From a virus, in the IMG/VR virus record IMGVR_UViG_3300009508_000011, positions 142,118 to 206,117 of that record: a stretch of 64,000 nt of DNA, one strand, 5' to 3'. Each line of letters starts with the position of its first letter. The stretch's first letter is position 1. Of this stretch, positions 1-10,223 are shown in pieces. A model generated the notes under the pieces. The model ran no database searches. It worked only from the letters and a program-made list of their open reading frames with translations, and was not told where the DNA came from. A program made the position numbers and the translations under genes.

Positions 1-56
1 GTACCGTGAATAGATACACCGTTAGTTGGCCCTAGGCCACATACTGCACATTTCAT
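1..56 (-). CDS. Partial unknown CDS beginning with a CxxC motif
   Basis: A start codon at 54-56 (minus strand) lies two bases beyond the stop of the RNA polymerase beta-prime gene. It opens a frame reading MKCAVCGLGPTNGVSIHG to the window edge. The CAVC motif could begin a zinc ribbon. Only 18 residues are visible, so no function can be assigned. Close spacing suggests co-transcription with the polymerase gene. Confidence 0.45.
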   Translation of the reverse strand, partial: MKCAVCGLGPTNGVSIHG

Positions 57-58
57 AA

Positions 59-1693
59 TTACAATACCTTTTCTGAGCCAAAGGTTAGACCACGTAGAGT
101 CCAATCGATGGTATCTGTACCAAACATCTGTAAACCACCGCGAGGGTCTATATAACCAGTAGGTTGGTCAAAGTACTTATGGATTTCTGCTTCCGCATCG
201 TCCGATAGTAAGAAGTTACAACTTACGGTATCGCCATCAAAGTCGGCACCTAGACCAACTAGCCTGTTAGGGTTTACACCTATAGTGTCGAAGAACGGAA
301 CTCCATGTCTAGGGAATTCGTAAGCGATATGGTCATCACCTATCTGTTCCCATTGGTCATCAAGTTCATGTAGGATATCACCCTCAACAGTAGTTTTAAG
401 ATATACTGTAGATGGGTAAGTAGAACCAAGGCCAGTAATCGGATAACGAGTAACTGTACAAGTCAAGCGATTCCATTCCTTATACCCTGCTAGATATAAA
501 AACTCAGCGTAGGTAATAGGGTGGACGTTCTCTTTGCGACTAGGTAGCATTCTATCGTATTCGCCTGGATTAAGGATACGGAAGCTAACACCATCTTTAT
601 AGATTAATGCTAGGTACTTCCCCTCTACCAAAATAGGCTTATGGCGAATTGTTGCATTACCGTAATAGTTAATAAACTTCTCAAGCCCTTCAACAGTAGC
701 CCATCTATCCATAGTGTCTGTAGATACATTGACCCAGACAGTCTTTCTAGTTTTACGGTCTACTAGCGGTACATTATTAGAACCAGTGAATATCTTAGAT
801 AGATGTCCTTTAGTCAACCAGTTAACAGCTAAAGGTAGAACACCCTTTGCAGTCTGGTATAACCCCACTACTGTATCAGTTGAATCGATAGAGCGTGGTG
901 AATCTAAATCATCGGTACCAACATCCATACTGGTGATTACATTACGAGTACCGTTAAAGATTCTACGTGAACCCCATTTAGCCTGAATGAAACCTTTCTT
1001 ACCAGTTAGGAAGTTTTCGATATGTTCATAGATTGCATTAACTGCTGTCTGTAGAGAATAACGAGAACGGTCGTATACTGGGTCATTGGTATTGCCTGCA
1101 CCGACCATAATGGTATTTGCTACAGATAGAACCTTACGATACATATCGTTTATTTCATCTTCCTGTACATAACCATCTTCGGAGATTTGTATCTCCCTTA
1201 GTCCTGCTGGTAACACTAACCATTTATCAACGGTAGCGTTGTTTCTGTAAGTGTTAACAACTTTAATTCTGAGGTTACGCTGGTCTGAGTTACTTTCTTG
1301 TAACTTCAAGTCTTTAAAGTATTCCATAAAGAAAGCAAAACCAGTACGTCCCTCTATTTCGTCAGAGGCTACAAAGTCTTTATCTTTAGGTACCCACTTA
1401 GCATATTTCTTACCTGAGATGATATCACCGTACAATGCTTTTATTCTTGTAAGGTGTCTGTGAATTAACGGATGTAGAACACTAACCTTTAGGTCTATGA
1501 AACTAAATCTATTGTTACGTTCTTTAGTGCCGGTAGCACCAAATGTTGAAACAGAATATAGCCCATCTTCATGGAAGTTAGTTGTACCGCCATCGTATAT
1601 ATCGGAAACCTTTATTGGTTTCATAGCGGCGGAATTCTGACCCGTTAGCTTTAGCAGTTCAACGTTAAACGGCAGCTTGCTTATTTGTGTCAT
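59..1693 (-). CDS. Phage multisubunit RNA polymerase, beta-prime N-terminal part
   Basis: This 544-residue protein is a phage-type part of the RNA polymerase beta-prime subunit, which supplies the catalytic magnesium site. Near residue 482 it reads GADFDGD, matching the universal NADFDGD motif whose Asp residues bind Mg. Near residue 60 it reads RFSFIDLKVSVLHP, which resembles the clamp start of beta-prime (GHIELA-PV-H). The cellular subunit is over 1200 residues, so this is one piece of a split subunit, as in phiKZ and AR9; the rest should be encoded elsewhere. An SD (AGGA) lies 8 bases before ATG. A promoter-like element lies at 1715-1746. Whether it belongs to the virion or the non-virion polymerase cannot be told. 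Confidence 0.85.
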   Translation of the reverse strand: MTQISKLPFNVELLKLTGQNSAAMKPIKVSDIYDGGTTNFHEDGLYSVSTFGATGTKERNNRFSFIDLKVSVLHPLIHRHLTRIKALYGDIISGKKYAKWVPKDKDFVASDEIEGRTGFAFFMEYFKDLKLQESNSDQRNLRIKVVNTYRNNATVDKWLVLPAGLREIQISEDGYVQEDEINDMYRKVLSVANTIMVGAGNTNDPVYDRSRYSLQTAVNAIYEHIENFLTGKKGFIQAKWGSRRIFNGTRNVITSMDVGTDDLDSPRSIDSTDTVVGLYQTAKGVLPLAVNWLTKGHLSKIFTGSNNVPLVDRKTRKTVWVNVSTDTMDRWATVEGLEKFINYYGNATIRHKPILVEGKYLALIYKDGVSFRILNPGEYDRMLPSRKENVHPITYAEFLYLAGYKEWNRLTCTVTRYPITGLGSTYPSTVYLKTTVEGDILHELDDQWEQIGDDHIAYEFPRHGVPFFDTIGVNPNRLVGLGADFDGDTVSCNFLLSDDAEAEIHKYFDQPTGYIDPRGGLQMFGTDTIDWTLRGLTFGSEKVL

Positions 1694-1714
1694 TGTGCTG
1701 TTCCTATGATTGGG

Positions 1715-1746
1715 TGGTCTTATTATAAATAGACACAGTATTTTTT
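1715..1746 (-). promoter_or_regulatory. Promoter-like element (A6TAC-N14 box)
   Basis: On the minus strand the sequence reads AAAAAATAC, 14 bases, then ATAAGACCA, just upstream of the polymerase gene. The first box is exact. The second is a weak match to the GTATAGAAC box seen at other sites. Confidence 0.5.
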
Positions 1747-1765
1747 AATTTAAAAGGAGTCCGTT

Positions 1766-4700
1766 ATGTCCGACGATTATGACATCGAAGATGATGGCTT
1801 TGATAGCTTTGATGATTTCGATGCTCCTGATTTCGACGGTGATGTCGGGGGCGGAAGTAAAGACCGTACACCCATCACGGTGGCGGCTACTAGCTTCACC
1901 GAAGCAGCTACTAGTAACCTATTAAGTGTTAACGCTGCGCAACGCATTGCCAGAAAGGGCTTACCTAAAGGATATAGCGAAGCTGCCGACCTTGTCGACG
2001 ATGTAGCATTTGAGGCTTCTGACCTATACGATAAAGCCGAGAAAAGGTTAGAACCTGCTATTAAATCTGCCAAAGAAGCTACTCGTGGTCTTCTCCCTAA
2101 AGCTGAAGGTATTTTACCGAAAGGCGTCTACGAGAAAATAAACTCTTGGTCAGAGGACGATTCACGTCGTGGTAGTAATGTAAATGCGGATGAGGAAAGT
2201 ATAAGTACTGCCCTTAGTAGCATCTTTACTACGCAGATGGAAGAACAGGAAAGGGATAAGCAAGAAGAAAGAGTTCAGGGTGCGTTTAAAGACCAAGTCG
2301 AGAACCAACGACATGAACAAAGCGTAGATAAACTTTCACTTATCCAACAGTCTATGTCTAGACTTGTAGGGTATCAGGATAGTATTACCGCTGCTTACCA
2401 AAAGAAATCCCTTGACTTACAATTCCGTCATTATTTTGCTGCTCGTGATTTACTCAAATTACAAACTGCTAGTAACACTGATGTAATCACAGCGTTAAAC
2501 GATATCAAAACAAACACTGGTTTACCTGACTGGGTTAAAACTCAGAACTCAGAGAACTTCCAGTCTATGTTACAAGAACGTCTTATGGGCGGGACTGTTG
2601 ATAACGTAAGTGACTACATGCAAAGCTTTCGCACTAATCTGATTAGTGGCGTTAAAGATAAAGTAATGGAGACAGTCGGTGAAGTAGCTGACGGTATCAG
2701 TGAAATATCTGGCGGTATTACACAGTTAAATGAAGCCTCTGAAATGATGGGTGGAATGGAAGATGGTCCTAAGGATTCTGGAGCTACTAAAGCTGCTGGC
2801 TTTGCCGGTGATGCTGCAGGTGGTGCCATATCTAATAAAATCATCGGTATGGCTGGTAAAGCCTTACAGAAAGAAACTGGGGCTAGTAAGTACATTGTAG
2901 AGAAAGGTCTAGCTGCTTCTAACATGGTTCGCGGTGCTGATGGTAAACTTAAAGAGTTTATCGACACTGCTGATGATAGAGATGGCATTGCTGGTATGTT
3001 TGGTAGATTCCTTAAGGAAGCTGCCCCTACTCTTAATACTAGACCTGAAGTATTGCAGAATTTATCTAAGGATGCTACTGCTAGTGTTCAATGGGATGTA
3101 TTGTCCCGTAGGACATTAATAGAAATAATTCCTGAGTACTTGGCACGCATTACCCAGAATACTGAATCTATGGCTACGGGTCAACCAGCTGAGAAGATGG
3201 TGTTCAGTAAACTTAGTGAACGGTTTGTCACTGAGGGTGAGGCTGTTGCTGAAGCTACTGATAAGTTTGTTAAGCGTTCTGAAATTACCGACTATCAAGA
3301 AAGGAATCAAAAGCTACTGAATAAAATATTTGGTGATGCTAAGATATCTGAAGAAGCAAGAGCAGTTATGTCCGAGCAGATTCATACAGACCTTGACCGT
3401 GGTTGGAATATAGACCCTCGTCGTTATGTTGAGACTGGTGCATTCGAAAATAGATTTGACCGTGATGCAGTTGGTGAACTTCAGGAATTCTTCCGTGATA
3501 AGTTCAAGGCTAAAGACGTAGGTGAGGGCGGTAAGGAAGACTGGGAGTTTGATTTAAGCGAACAGAACCTGAAACAGATTGGAAACATCTTCAATGAAGG
3601 TAAGAATCTACAACAGGTTATTCCTAACATGCAAGGGGCTATTAACGAGTTCGTAGGGACTGGTGATAAAGACTTGTTACGTTCTACAGGATGGATTGAT
3701 GATACATCGGGTAAAGACCAATTTAATCTGGAAAGAATGAATGGTTTACTCACTGGTCGTTTGTCTCTGGATGACCTACAGTCTGAATGGGATAGGTACT
3801 CTTTAAAAGAGGAACGTAAAGAAAATAGTACTAAGTGGAGAGAACAGGACAGAGGTGAGTGGCAATTGGGAGACCAACCACAGACACCTACAGTTGAACG
3901 TACTCGTTCAGTTGAGCAATCCGTTACTCCAATGGCTGGTAAAGACTTAGATATAGTTTCACAACTTACTAGGGTACTTAACCAACATGCTGACAACAGT
4001 AAGGGTAGTTTGGATAAGTTATCATTATTAGTTAGTACTGGTACTGAAGCCCAAACTCTAACAAGTCAACAAGTAGGACTCCTAACGGAAATCCGTGACA
4101 TACTTGCTACTCAACAGGTCAATGGTCTTTCTGCTGAAGAATCGGCAATGGGTGCTGAGCTACTTAAGAAATTAGGAGCTGGTGCTGGTATTGACCAACC
4201 ATCACTGATGGGTAATCTATCTAGTAAAGTTATGGGTGCTGGTAAAGCTGGTATCGATATGCTTGGTAGTTACTATGGAATGTTGGGTAATGCTGCTGGG
4301 TCTGCCTTAAACTTTGCTAAAGAGAAAGGTTCTGCCGCACTAGGTTACTTAGGTGCTAAGAAAGATACCGTTGATGTATTCATTGCCGGTATTAAGAAAC
4401 CTGCTCTTAGGGCTGACTTTATAAAGGCTGGTAGATATGTCGATGTTGCTACTGGTAATGTCATCACTAACCTTAAAGATATAACTGGTGCTGTTAAGGA
4501 CTTGTCCACAGGTAATCTAGTTATAACTGAAGAAGACTATGAAAATGGTATTTTCGATGGTTCTGGTGAATCTTTAATCAGTAGACTTGGTACAGGTGCT
4601 AGAGATTTAGTATCTGGTGGTGTAGACATGCTAGGTGGTTACTATGGGTTCCTATTCAAGGGTGCTAGTAGTATCATTGGTGGTGTGAAGGAAAGAGCCA

Positions 4701-7700
4701 TTGGCTTAGACCGTAAACTTAAAAACCAAGTCGATGTGTATGTTAAAAGTCGCATGGGGGATGGCCCTGCTTTATTAAGGACTAAATTACTACGTGGTGC
4801 TTACTTCGATAAGGATGGTAATTCGATATTCTCCATTGGGGACATCGATGGACCTGTCTACGATGAAGAAGGTAACATGGTTCTTACCGATGAAGATATT
4901 TCAGCTGGATTAGTTGACCCTCAGGGTGAAGAGATTCAAATTGCTGGATTATTCGGTAACGGCGTTGGTATGATTGGTTCTGGTATTGGGTTAGCAAAGA
5001 CTGCTGGTTCTAAAGTGTGGGAAGCCTTAAAGGGTTACTACTCTGGAATTGGAAAAGCTGGTAAGAGTCTGCTAGATAGATTTAAGGGTGGTATTCCATC
5101 TATGGGTGGCGGTGATGTTGATGTAATGAACATCAGTGCTAACACAGTTTACCTTAATGGTAACATCCAACAATCTCCTGCGGAAGCTGCTGGTACAGCT
5201 GCACCTACCGTTAACGAAAATGTTAGCGATATTGGGGAGCAGTTGAAAGGTACTGCTACAAACATCAAAGACCGTGCTACTGAAGAAATAAGCGTTGCTG
5301 CTTCAAAGGCTAAAGATGTTGCCGATAAGGCTGTCGACAAAGTCAAGTCTGTAGATACAACCAAAGCTGAAGAGACTATCAAGGATGTTAAGAACAAAGC
5401 TACTGACAAGCTTGCTCAGGCTAAGGATAAACTACTTGGTAAGGAACTCGGTGAGGATACTGTATTAGTTGGTGATGCTGATGGTAACGTTAGTATTAAG
5501 ACTGAGAACAATACAATCCCTGCTGGCGATGGTTCTACCAAAGGCTATATGGCTTCATTGCTAGCTTACTTCCATGGTAAGGATGACCGTGAACTGAATG
5601 ACACCGACGGTGATGGTTTCAGGGACGGTGGTTGGAGAAGTAAACTCTTCGGTAAAGATGAAGAGGAAGACGGAACCGACAAGGGTGATGGTCAATCTGA
5701 AACTAAACCTAAAGGAAAAGGTATGCTAGCTGGTTTAGCTGGTGCACTTGGGTTTGGTGGAGATGATGATGACGGTGGTAGTCTGGCTGGTGATATAGCA
5801 TCTGAAGCTGCTGGTGAAGTTATCGGTGATAAAATATCCGGTAATGGTAAAGATGAAGATGGTGGTCGTAGAAGACGCAACGGTCCTAAGGTTAAACCAA
5901 AGGGTCGTATGGGTCGAGCATGGCAAGCCATTAAAGGTGTCGGTAGTGGGGCTAAGAAATTAGCTACGTCTGGTAAAGGCCTTGGTCTACTAGGTGGGAC
6001 TGCTGCTACTATTAGTACCGCAGGTGGAATGCTCTCAGGGGCTGGTGGTTCTGTAGCTACTAAGATGGCTGCTACATCAGGACTTAAGAAAGCCGCACTG
6101 TGGGGACTCAAGGGAGCATTAGGTTTAGCAGGTGGTATCTTAGCTGCGCCAGCAGTTGGAACAGCCTTAGCGATAGCCGGAGCTGCTTATACGGCATATG
6201 AAGTATTTAGCTTCTTTAGTAACCGTGAAGGCACTGAGCCATTGGAAGAATACCGCTTCCGTCAGTATGGTTTAGACCCAGAGGACAGTAGTCACCGTTC
6301 ATTCATTCGTCAGTTAGAAGATGAAGCAATTGACCATGTTAATTATCGTGGTCAAGAGGGAACTGAGAATAGTCTAGATTTACCAGAGGACTTCCATGAT
6401 GACATTCTGGAACTATTGAATATAGACCTTAGTGTTCCTTACGAAGAAGACCCAGAGAACTCTAGACGAGCAAGTGCTTACGGTCAGTGGTTCAATAACA
6501 GATTTAAAGAGGTATTCCTTTTACATCATGGTATTTCCATGGCGTTGGACCCCGATGTTGATTTGTTGGACATTGATGATGAGTTAGATGACTCTAAGAA
6601 GTTAAAGTTTACTAAGGGAGCTTACTATCCTAACGATGGAACTGGTCGCAGCCCTTACTTCATTCCAGCAGATATGATGGAGGATTATGAATCTGATGTC
6701 GGTTACGACAAGATTGATGAGATGAAGAAAGGTCTCATGGAAGAGTACAAGGAAGATGCTGAAGGCGAAGAGAAGACCAAAGAAGAAGGTTCTAGTTTCT
6801 TAAGTAAATTAGGAACAGCTGCTTTAGCGGTGACTCCAGTTGGTGCTTCATTAGCACTTAAGAAAGTCATCAGCGATAAACCTAAAACGGAAGACAAGGT
6901 TGCTGAAGTAGTTGAGGGTGATGGTGGAAAGGAAGTAGTTACTGAAAGAAAAAGAGCTGACTACGACGCCATAAAGGCAAAAGCCCTGTCCCGAATGTCC
7001 GATAAAACTAGGCAATATATAGAAGGTAAAACTGAAGAACGGTCTGCTAAGGCTGGTACTGAAGCAGTTACTAAACCACCTATATCTACAGCCACTGCTG
7101 TGAAGCGTAAGTTGAAGACTTCTAAGGTCTCTGGTAAGAGCGGGTTTATAATGCCCACTGATGGAAGAATAACTTCTAACTTTGGTAAGAACACCAACTC
7201 CGATACTGGTGAGGTTACTTTTAATTCTGGTATAGATATCGTTGCTCCTAAGGGAACAGAGGTATTGGCTACTCAGGGTGGGGTGATAACTCGTAGAGGA
7301 TACTCTCGCAATGATGGTAATGTTATCTACATCGATAATGATGATGGTACACATAGCCGTTACGCTAATCTTGACAAATTCGAAGCTGGCTATACGGTTG
7401 GTGATAGAGTTGAACAAGGGGCTAAAATTGCAGAGGTTGGTGACACTGGTTGGGTTACTAGTCCAAGACTACACTTCGAGGTTCGTAAAAATGCGCACGA
7501 TAAGAAATCTGCTGTAAATCCACTTGACCTATTCAAGGGTTCAGTTGGAACTAAGGCTAAGGAACAAGTCGCTGCTGCTATTAAAGAATCTAAAGAGCAA
7601 GTTAAGGTTAGTAAGACGCATGACCAGAAACGTGAGAACGTATCACGTAAGACCACTCCTTTAGTTAAACCTAGTTTAATGGTCCCTACTCAGGTAGGTA

Positions 7701-8176
7701 CTAACACTAAACCAAGTTACACTGAAGATACCATTGCTGTAGCAGATACTGACACAGTAGTGGCAACTCCTAAGTCCAAACTTAACATGGCTCCCGCGAG
7801 TCCTATTAGGAAAGGAACTAAGGAAGATAGTGTTGTAGTTGAAGGTGAAGTAATTCAGCAGAGACGTGCACAGTTAAGTCAGGAGAACGCTAACGTTCGT
7901 AGTGAAAAGCAGTTAGAGGCTATCGGCATGTTAATGTCGGAACAGTTGAAGACTCAGCAACGAATGGTTGACGTACTACAAGAGGTGGCTACCAATACCA
8001 AGGCTACGGCTGAAGGTGTACATAAGCAACCTCAATCGACTACTATCGAGGGTGAAGCAACCCAAGTTAAAAAGCCGGTACAACCTAACTTATCAGTGAA
8101 GCAACTAAGTGGTCTAATGAACCAAGGTAAATCTAAATCAGTTTCTTACCCTCTACTTATGGGTCGAAACAAGTAA
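1766..8176 (+). CDS. Giant virion protein with degenerate LytM/M23 domain; tape-measure candidate
   Basis: A 2136-residue protein with an SD (AAAAGGAG) before ATG. It has an acidic N-terminus, long Ala/Gly/Lys/Glu-rich helical stretches and a hydrophobic Gly/Ala-rich stretch at about 1405-1485. A LytM/M23-like domain lies at about 1792-1916 (NSGIDIVAP to RLHFEV). In that fold the metal and catalytic residues are His, Asp, His and the HxH pair. Here the first His is Asn/Ser, the YxH is YAN, and HLH is RLH, so only the Asp and the last His remain and peptidase activity is unlikely. Length, hydrophobic core and position next to a structural gene suggest a tape measure or internal virion protein; this is inferred. 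Confidence 0.7.
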   Translation: MSDDYDIEDDGFDSFDDFDAPDFDGDVGGGSKDRTPITVAATSFTEAATSNLLSVNAAQRIARKGLPKGYSEAADLVDDVAFEASDLYDKAEKRLEPAIKSAKEATRGLLPKAEGILPKGVYEKINSWSEDDSRRGSNVNADEESISTALSSIFTTQMEEQERDKQEERVQGAFKDQVENQRHEQSVDKLSLIQQSMSRLVGYQDSITAAYQKKSLDLQFRHYFAARDLLKLQTASNTDVITALNDIKTNTGLPDWVKTQNSENFQSMLQERLMGGTVDNVSDYMQSFRTNLISGVKDKVMETVGEVADGISEISGGITQLNEASEMMGGMEDGPKDSGATKAAGFAGDAAGGAISNKIIGMAGKALQKETGASKYIVEKGLAASNMVRGADGKLKEFIDTADDRDGIAGMFGRFLKEAAPTLNTRPEVLQNLSKDATASVQWDVLSRRTLIEIIPEYLARITQNTESMATGQPAEKMVFSKLSERFVTEGEAVAEATDKFVKRSEITDYQERNQKLLNKIFGDAKISEEARAVMSEQIHTDLDRGWNIDPRRYVETGAFENRFDRDAVGELQEFFRDKFKAKDVGEGGKEDWEFDLSEQNLKQIGNIFNEGKNLQQVIPNMQGAINEFVGTGDKDLLRSTGWIDDTSGKDQFNLERMNGLLTGRLSLDDLQSEWDRYSLKEERKENSTKWREQDRGEWQLGDQPQTPTVERTRSVEQSVTPMAGKDLDIVSQLTRVLNQHADNSKGSLDKLSLLVSTGTEAQTLTSQQVGLLTEIRDILATQQVNGLSAEESAMGAELLKKLGAGAGIDQPSLMGNLSSKVMGAGKAGIDMLGSYYGMLGNAAGSALNFAKEKGSAALGYLGAKKDTVDVFIAGIKKPALRADFIKAGRYVDVATGNVITNLKDITGAVKDLSTGNLVITEEDYENGIFDGSGESLISRLGTGARDLVSGGVDMLGGYYGFLFKGASSIIGGVKERAIGLDRKLKNQVDVYVKSRMGDGPALLRTKLLRGAYFDKDGNSIFSIGDIDGPVYDEEGNMVLTDEDISAGLVDPQGEEIQIAGLFGNGVGMIGSGIGLAKTAGSKVWEALKGYYSGIGKAGKSLLDRFKGGIPSMGGGDVDVMNISANTVYLNGNIQQSPAEAAGTAAPTVNENVSDIGEQLKGTATNIKDRATEEISVAASKAKDVADKAVDKVKSVDTTKAEETIKDVKNKATDKLAQAKDKLLGKELGEDTVLVGDADGNVSIKTENNTIPAGDGSTKGYMASLLAYFHGKDDRELNDTDGDGFRDGGWRSKLFGKDEEEDGTDKGDGQSETKPKGKGMLAGLAGALGFGGDDDDGGSLAGDIASEAAGEVIGDKISGNGKDEDGGRRRRNGPKVKPKGRMGRAWQAIKGVGSGAKKLATSGKGLGLLGGTAATISTAGGMLSGAGGSVATKMAATSGLKKAALWGLKGALGLAGGILAAPAVGTALAIAGAAYTAYEVFSFFSNREGTEPLEEYRFRQYGLDPEDSSHRSFIRQLEDEAIDHVNYRGQEGTENSLDLPEDFHDDILELLNIDLSVPYEEDPENSRRASAYGQWFNNRFKEVFLLHHGISMALDPDVDLLDIDDELDDSKKLKFTKGAYYPNDGTGRSPYFIPADMMEDYESDVGYDKIDEMKKGLMEEYKEDAEGEEKTKEEGSSFLSKLGTAALAVTPVGASLALKKVISDKPKTEDKVAEVVEGDGGKEVVTERKRADYDAIKAKALSRMSDKTRQYIEGKTEERSAKAGTEAVTKPPISTATAVKRKLKTSKVSGKSGFIMPTDGRITSNFGKNTNSDTGEVTFNSGIDIVAPKGTEVLATQGGVITRRGYSRNDGNVIYIDNDDGTHSRYANLDKFEAGYTVGDRVEQGAKIAEVGDTGWVTSPRLHFEVRKNAHDKKSAVNPLDLFKGSVGTKAKEQVAAAIKESKEQVKVSKTHDQKRENVSRKTTPLVKPSLMVPTQVGTNTKPSYTEDTIAVADTDTVVATPKSKLNMAPASPIRKGTKEDSVVVEGEVIQQRRAQLSQENANVRSEKQLEAIGMLMSEQLKTQQRMVDVLQEVATNTKATAEGVHKQPQSTTIEGEATQVKKPVQPNLSVKQLSGLMNQGKSKSVSYPLLMGRNK

Positions 8177-8182
8177 CGTTTT

Positions 8183-8214
8183 GGGAGGCCTCGTGCCTCC
8201 CATTATTTTTTTCT
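8183..8214 (+). terminator. Intrinsic terminator
   Basis: Perfect 7-bp stem GGGAGGC/GCCTCCC with loop CTCGT, followed by a T-rich tract, directly after the 2136-residue gene. Confidence 0.85.
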
Positions 8215-8232
8215 TTTATAGGGAGTAGTTCT

Positions 8233-10179
8233 ATGAGCGGTTTAAAAGATTCGTCATGGCTACGACAAGCATTCATACTTCCGAGTACTGAAAAGGCTAT
8301 CACTGCCAAAGATAATTTTAATCGTAGTTACAGTGCAGCTTTTAATAAGTTTACAGATACTACCCCTGGTGGTAACTTTACGATTAACAATCCGCCACAA
8401 GCATGTCGGAATGCCGATATTAAAAACATAGCACTCAGAGACTATCTGGGTAGACAGAACATCAAGGCATCCAACTGTAAAGGTATGGGGCGTTTCTATA
8501 GTGAAGCGTATGATGATAATTCTGTAAAGGTTCACCTTAGTTTTGGTGTTCCTGAATTCAACAGTATAACTAGATTCTTTTCTAACTTCTACGACCCTGA
8601 GATGGGTTCTATGGCTAGAACTGGTGAAACAGCAGGGCTTAGTTATTCATTAGGTAAAGCCTTGGGTTGGTTAGTATCAGCACCGTTGATTCCTTTCGTA
8701 CTTGCCGGTTCTTTAATTAGATACTTAAGTGGTAAGCCTAATAGTAAATTCTATTATGTCAAGCCTACCATGGGTCCTTATTGGAACGCCGTAAACTTAA
8801 TGGCTAATAAGTTAGCTGTTAATATTGGTATACAGCCTGGTGTATTTGGTAGTAGTACTACTGAAGAGATTGTTGCCGGTATGGGACAAACAGCTGGTAA
8901 AGCTAAACGTGCCGATTATTCCAGTGATACCCCAGGTGCTAGTTGGGATGACTATACTAAAATACTACCAGATGTCTTCAGACGTGAGGGTGGTATAGAC
9001 GTATACGCTATGGCTACTAGGGCACAACGCATTTACGATGCGCAATTAAACGCACAGATAAAAGCCATTGAGGGAGCTGCTACTGAAGCAGACCTTGAAG
9101 CTAAACTTGCTGCTATTGCTGGTGGTAACTTCGATAAGAATGTTAACAACAAAAATATTCGTGACTACACAGAGAACTATCGTAAGTCTAGTCTTGCTAA
9201 AGTTAAGGATGCCGAAGCTAGAGAGAAAGCAGCGGCTGGTGGTGAAGAAGTACTTAAGTCTGACGACTCAAGCTTTACTGACTACCTACAGGCTGAGCTA
9301 CGAGATGGTTCTAATTGGGTAGCCTTTCGTTTAGATGAAGTTGGTAGCATTGGTGAGAGTTTCAATAACTCTACTAAAGAACCAGGCATCGCATCTACTA
9401 TCAATGGTATTTCTAGTAATGCTAGGGATATGAAAACAAACGCTATGAACTTTAATCTAGGTGATGGTGTTGTTGGTGAAACTATTGGTGCGTTTAAAGA
9501 TGCTATCGTTAGCTTTGCTCAGGGTGCTCTAGATGGTGTAGGTCTAAGTGGTGTTGCTGTTTTAGGTGGTGGTGCTATGGCAGATATTCAGAATGTGTGG
9601 GATAGTTCTTCAGCTAGTCTTCCGTCTGAATCCTTTACCATTCAGTTAAGAAGTCCTTATGGTAACAAGGTAAGTCTTTTCCAGAATCTTTACATTCCAT
9701 TGTCAATGATTCTTGCTGGCGCTTTACCTCTATCTACAGGACCTAGTTCTTATACCTCACCGTTTATGTGTCAATGTTTCGTTCCGGGACGTATGCAAAC
9801 TCGCTGTGGTATGATTACAGACTTGAGTATTACTCGTGGTACTTCAAATGCTGGATGGAGTGTTGATGGGTTACCTACTGGTATTGATATAACATTTACC
9901 GTTACTGACATGTCCTCTATTTTACATGTTCCTCTAGATGAGCGAGCTGGTATTCTAGATGACGACAATGCCTTTAATGATTACATGGCTATATTAAGTG
10001 CCTTAGGAGTAGCTGAACAATTCTACCCTACTGCTAAACTTAAGCGGGCGTGGGCTACTAAAGTACGAAGCTTCGAGAGTATGTTCTCGTATGGTAGAAC
10101 TGCTCAGTGGGCTGCTGGTACAATGCCTGGTAAATTATTATCAGCATTCTACCGTGGTGGTGCTAGTATTAGTAACTAA
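8233..10179 (+). CDS. Virion structural protein, probable tail/baseplate component
   Basis: A 648-residue protein preceded by GGGAG, lying 56 bases after the giant virion gene and after its terminator. A hydrophobic stretch lies near residues 139-160 and a charged helical segment near 270-345. The last third is a compact, conserved-looking domain (SPYGNKVSLFQNLYIPLS onward) resembling the C-terminal domain of jumbo-phage tail proteins. I cannot name the family. The structural role rests on context and composition. Confidence 0.55.
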   Translation: MSGLKDSSWLRQAFILPSTEKAITAKDNFNRSYSAAFNKFTDTTPGGNFTINNPPQACRNADIKNIALRDYLGRQNIKASNCKGMGRFYSEAYDDNSVKVHLSFGVPEFNSITRFFSNFYDPEMGSMARTGETAGLSYSLGKALGWLVSAPLIPFVLAGSLIRYLSGKPNSKFYYVKPTMGPYWNAVNLMANKLAVNIGIQPGVFGSSTTEEIVAGMGQTAGKAKRADYSSDTPGASWDDYTKILPDVFRREGGIDVYAMATRAQRIYDAQLNAQIKAIEGAATEADLEAKLAAIAGGNFDKNVNNKNIRDYTENYRKSSLAKVKDAEAREKAAAGGEEVLKSDDSSFTDYLQAELRDGSNWVAFRLDEVGSIGESFNNSTKEPGIASTINGISSNARDMKTNAMNFNLGDGVVGETIGAFKDAIVSFAQGALDGVGLSGVAVLGGGAMADIQNVWDSSSASLPSESFTIQLRSPYGNKVSLFQNLYIPLSMILAGALPLSTGPSSYTSPFMCQCFVPGRMQTRCGMITDLSITRGTSNAGWSVDGLPTGIDITFTVTDMSSILHVPLDERAGILDDDNAFNDYMAILSALGVAEQFYPTAKLKRAWATKVRSFESMFSYGRTAQWAAGTMPGKLLSAFYRGGASISN

Positions 10180-10181
10180 CG

Positions 10182-10211
10182 AAAAAAAAATATGGAGGGC
10201 GCAAGCCCTCC
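10182..10211. terminator. Bidirectional terminator
   Basis: 7-bp stem GGAGGGC/GCCCTCC with a GCAA tetraloop, preceded by nine A's (the U tract for the minus strand). It sits between convergent genes and is followed by TTTATGTCGTCT. Confidence 0.8.
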
Positions 10212-10223
10212 TATTTATGTCGT

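Noticed and set aside
6851-7417. Minus-strand 188-codon ORF inside the giant virion gene
   Set aside because: It overlaps a clear, long plus-strand gene with a recognisable domain, and has no SD support.
7190-7530. LytM domain as an active peptidase
   Set aside because: Three of five zinc or catalytic residues are replaced.
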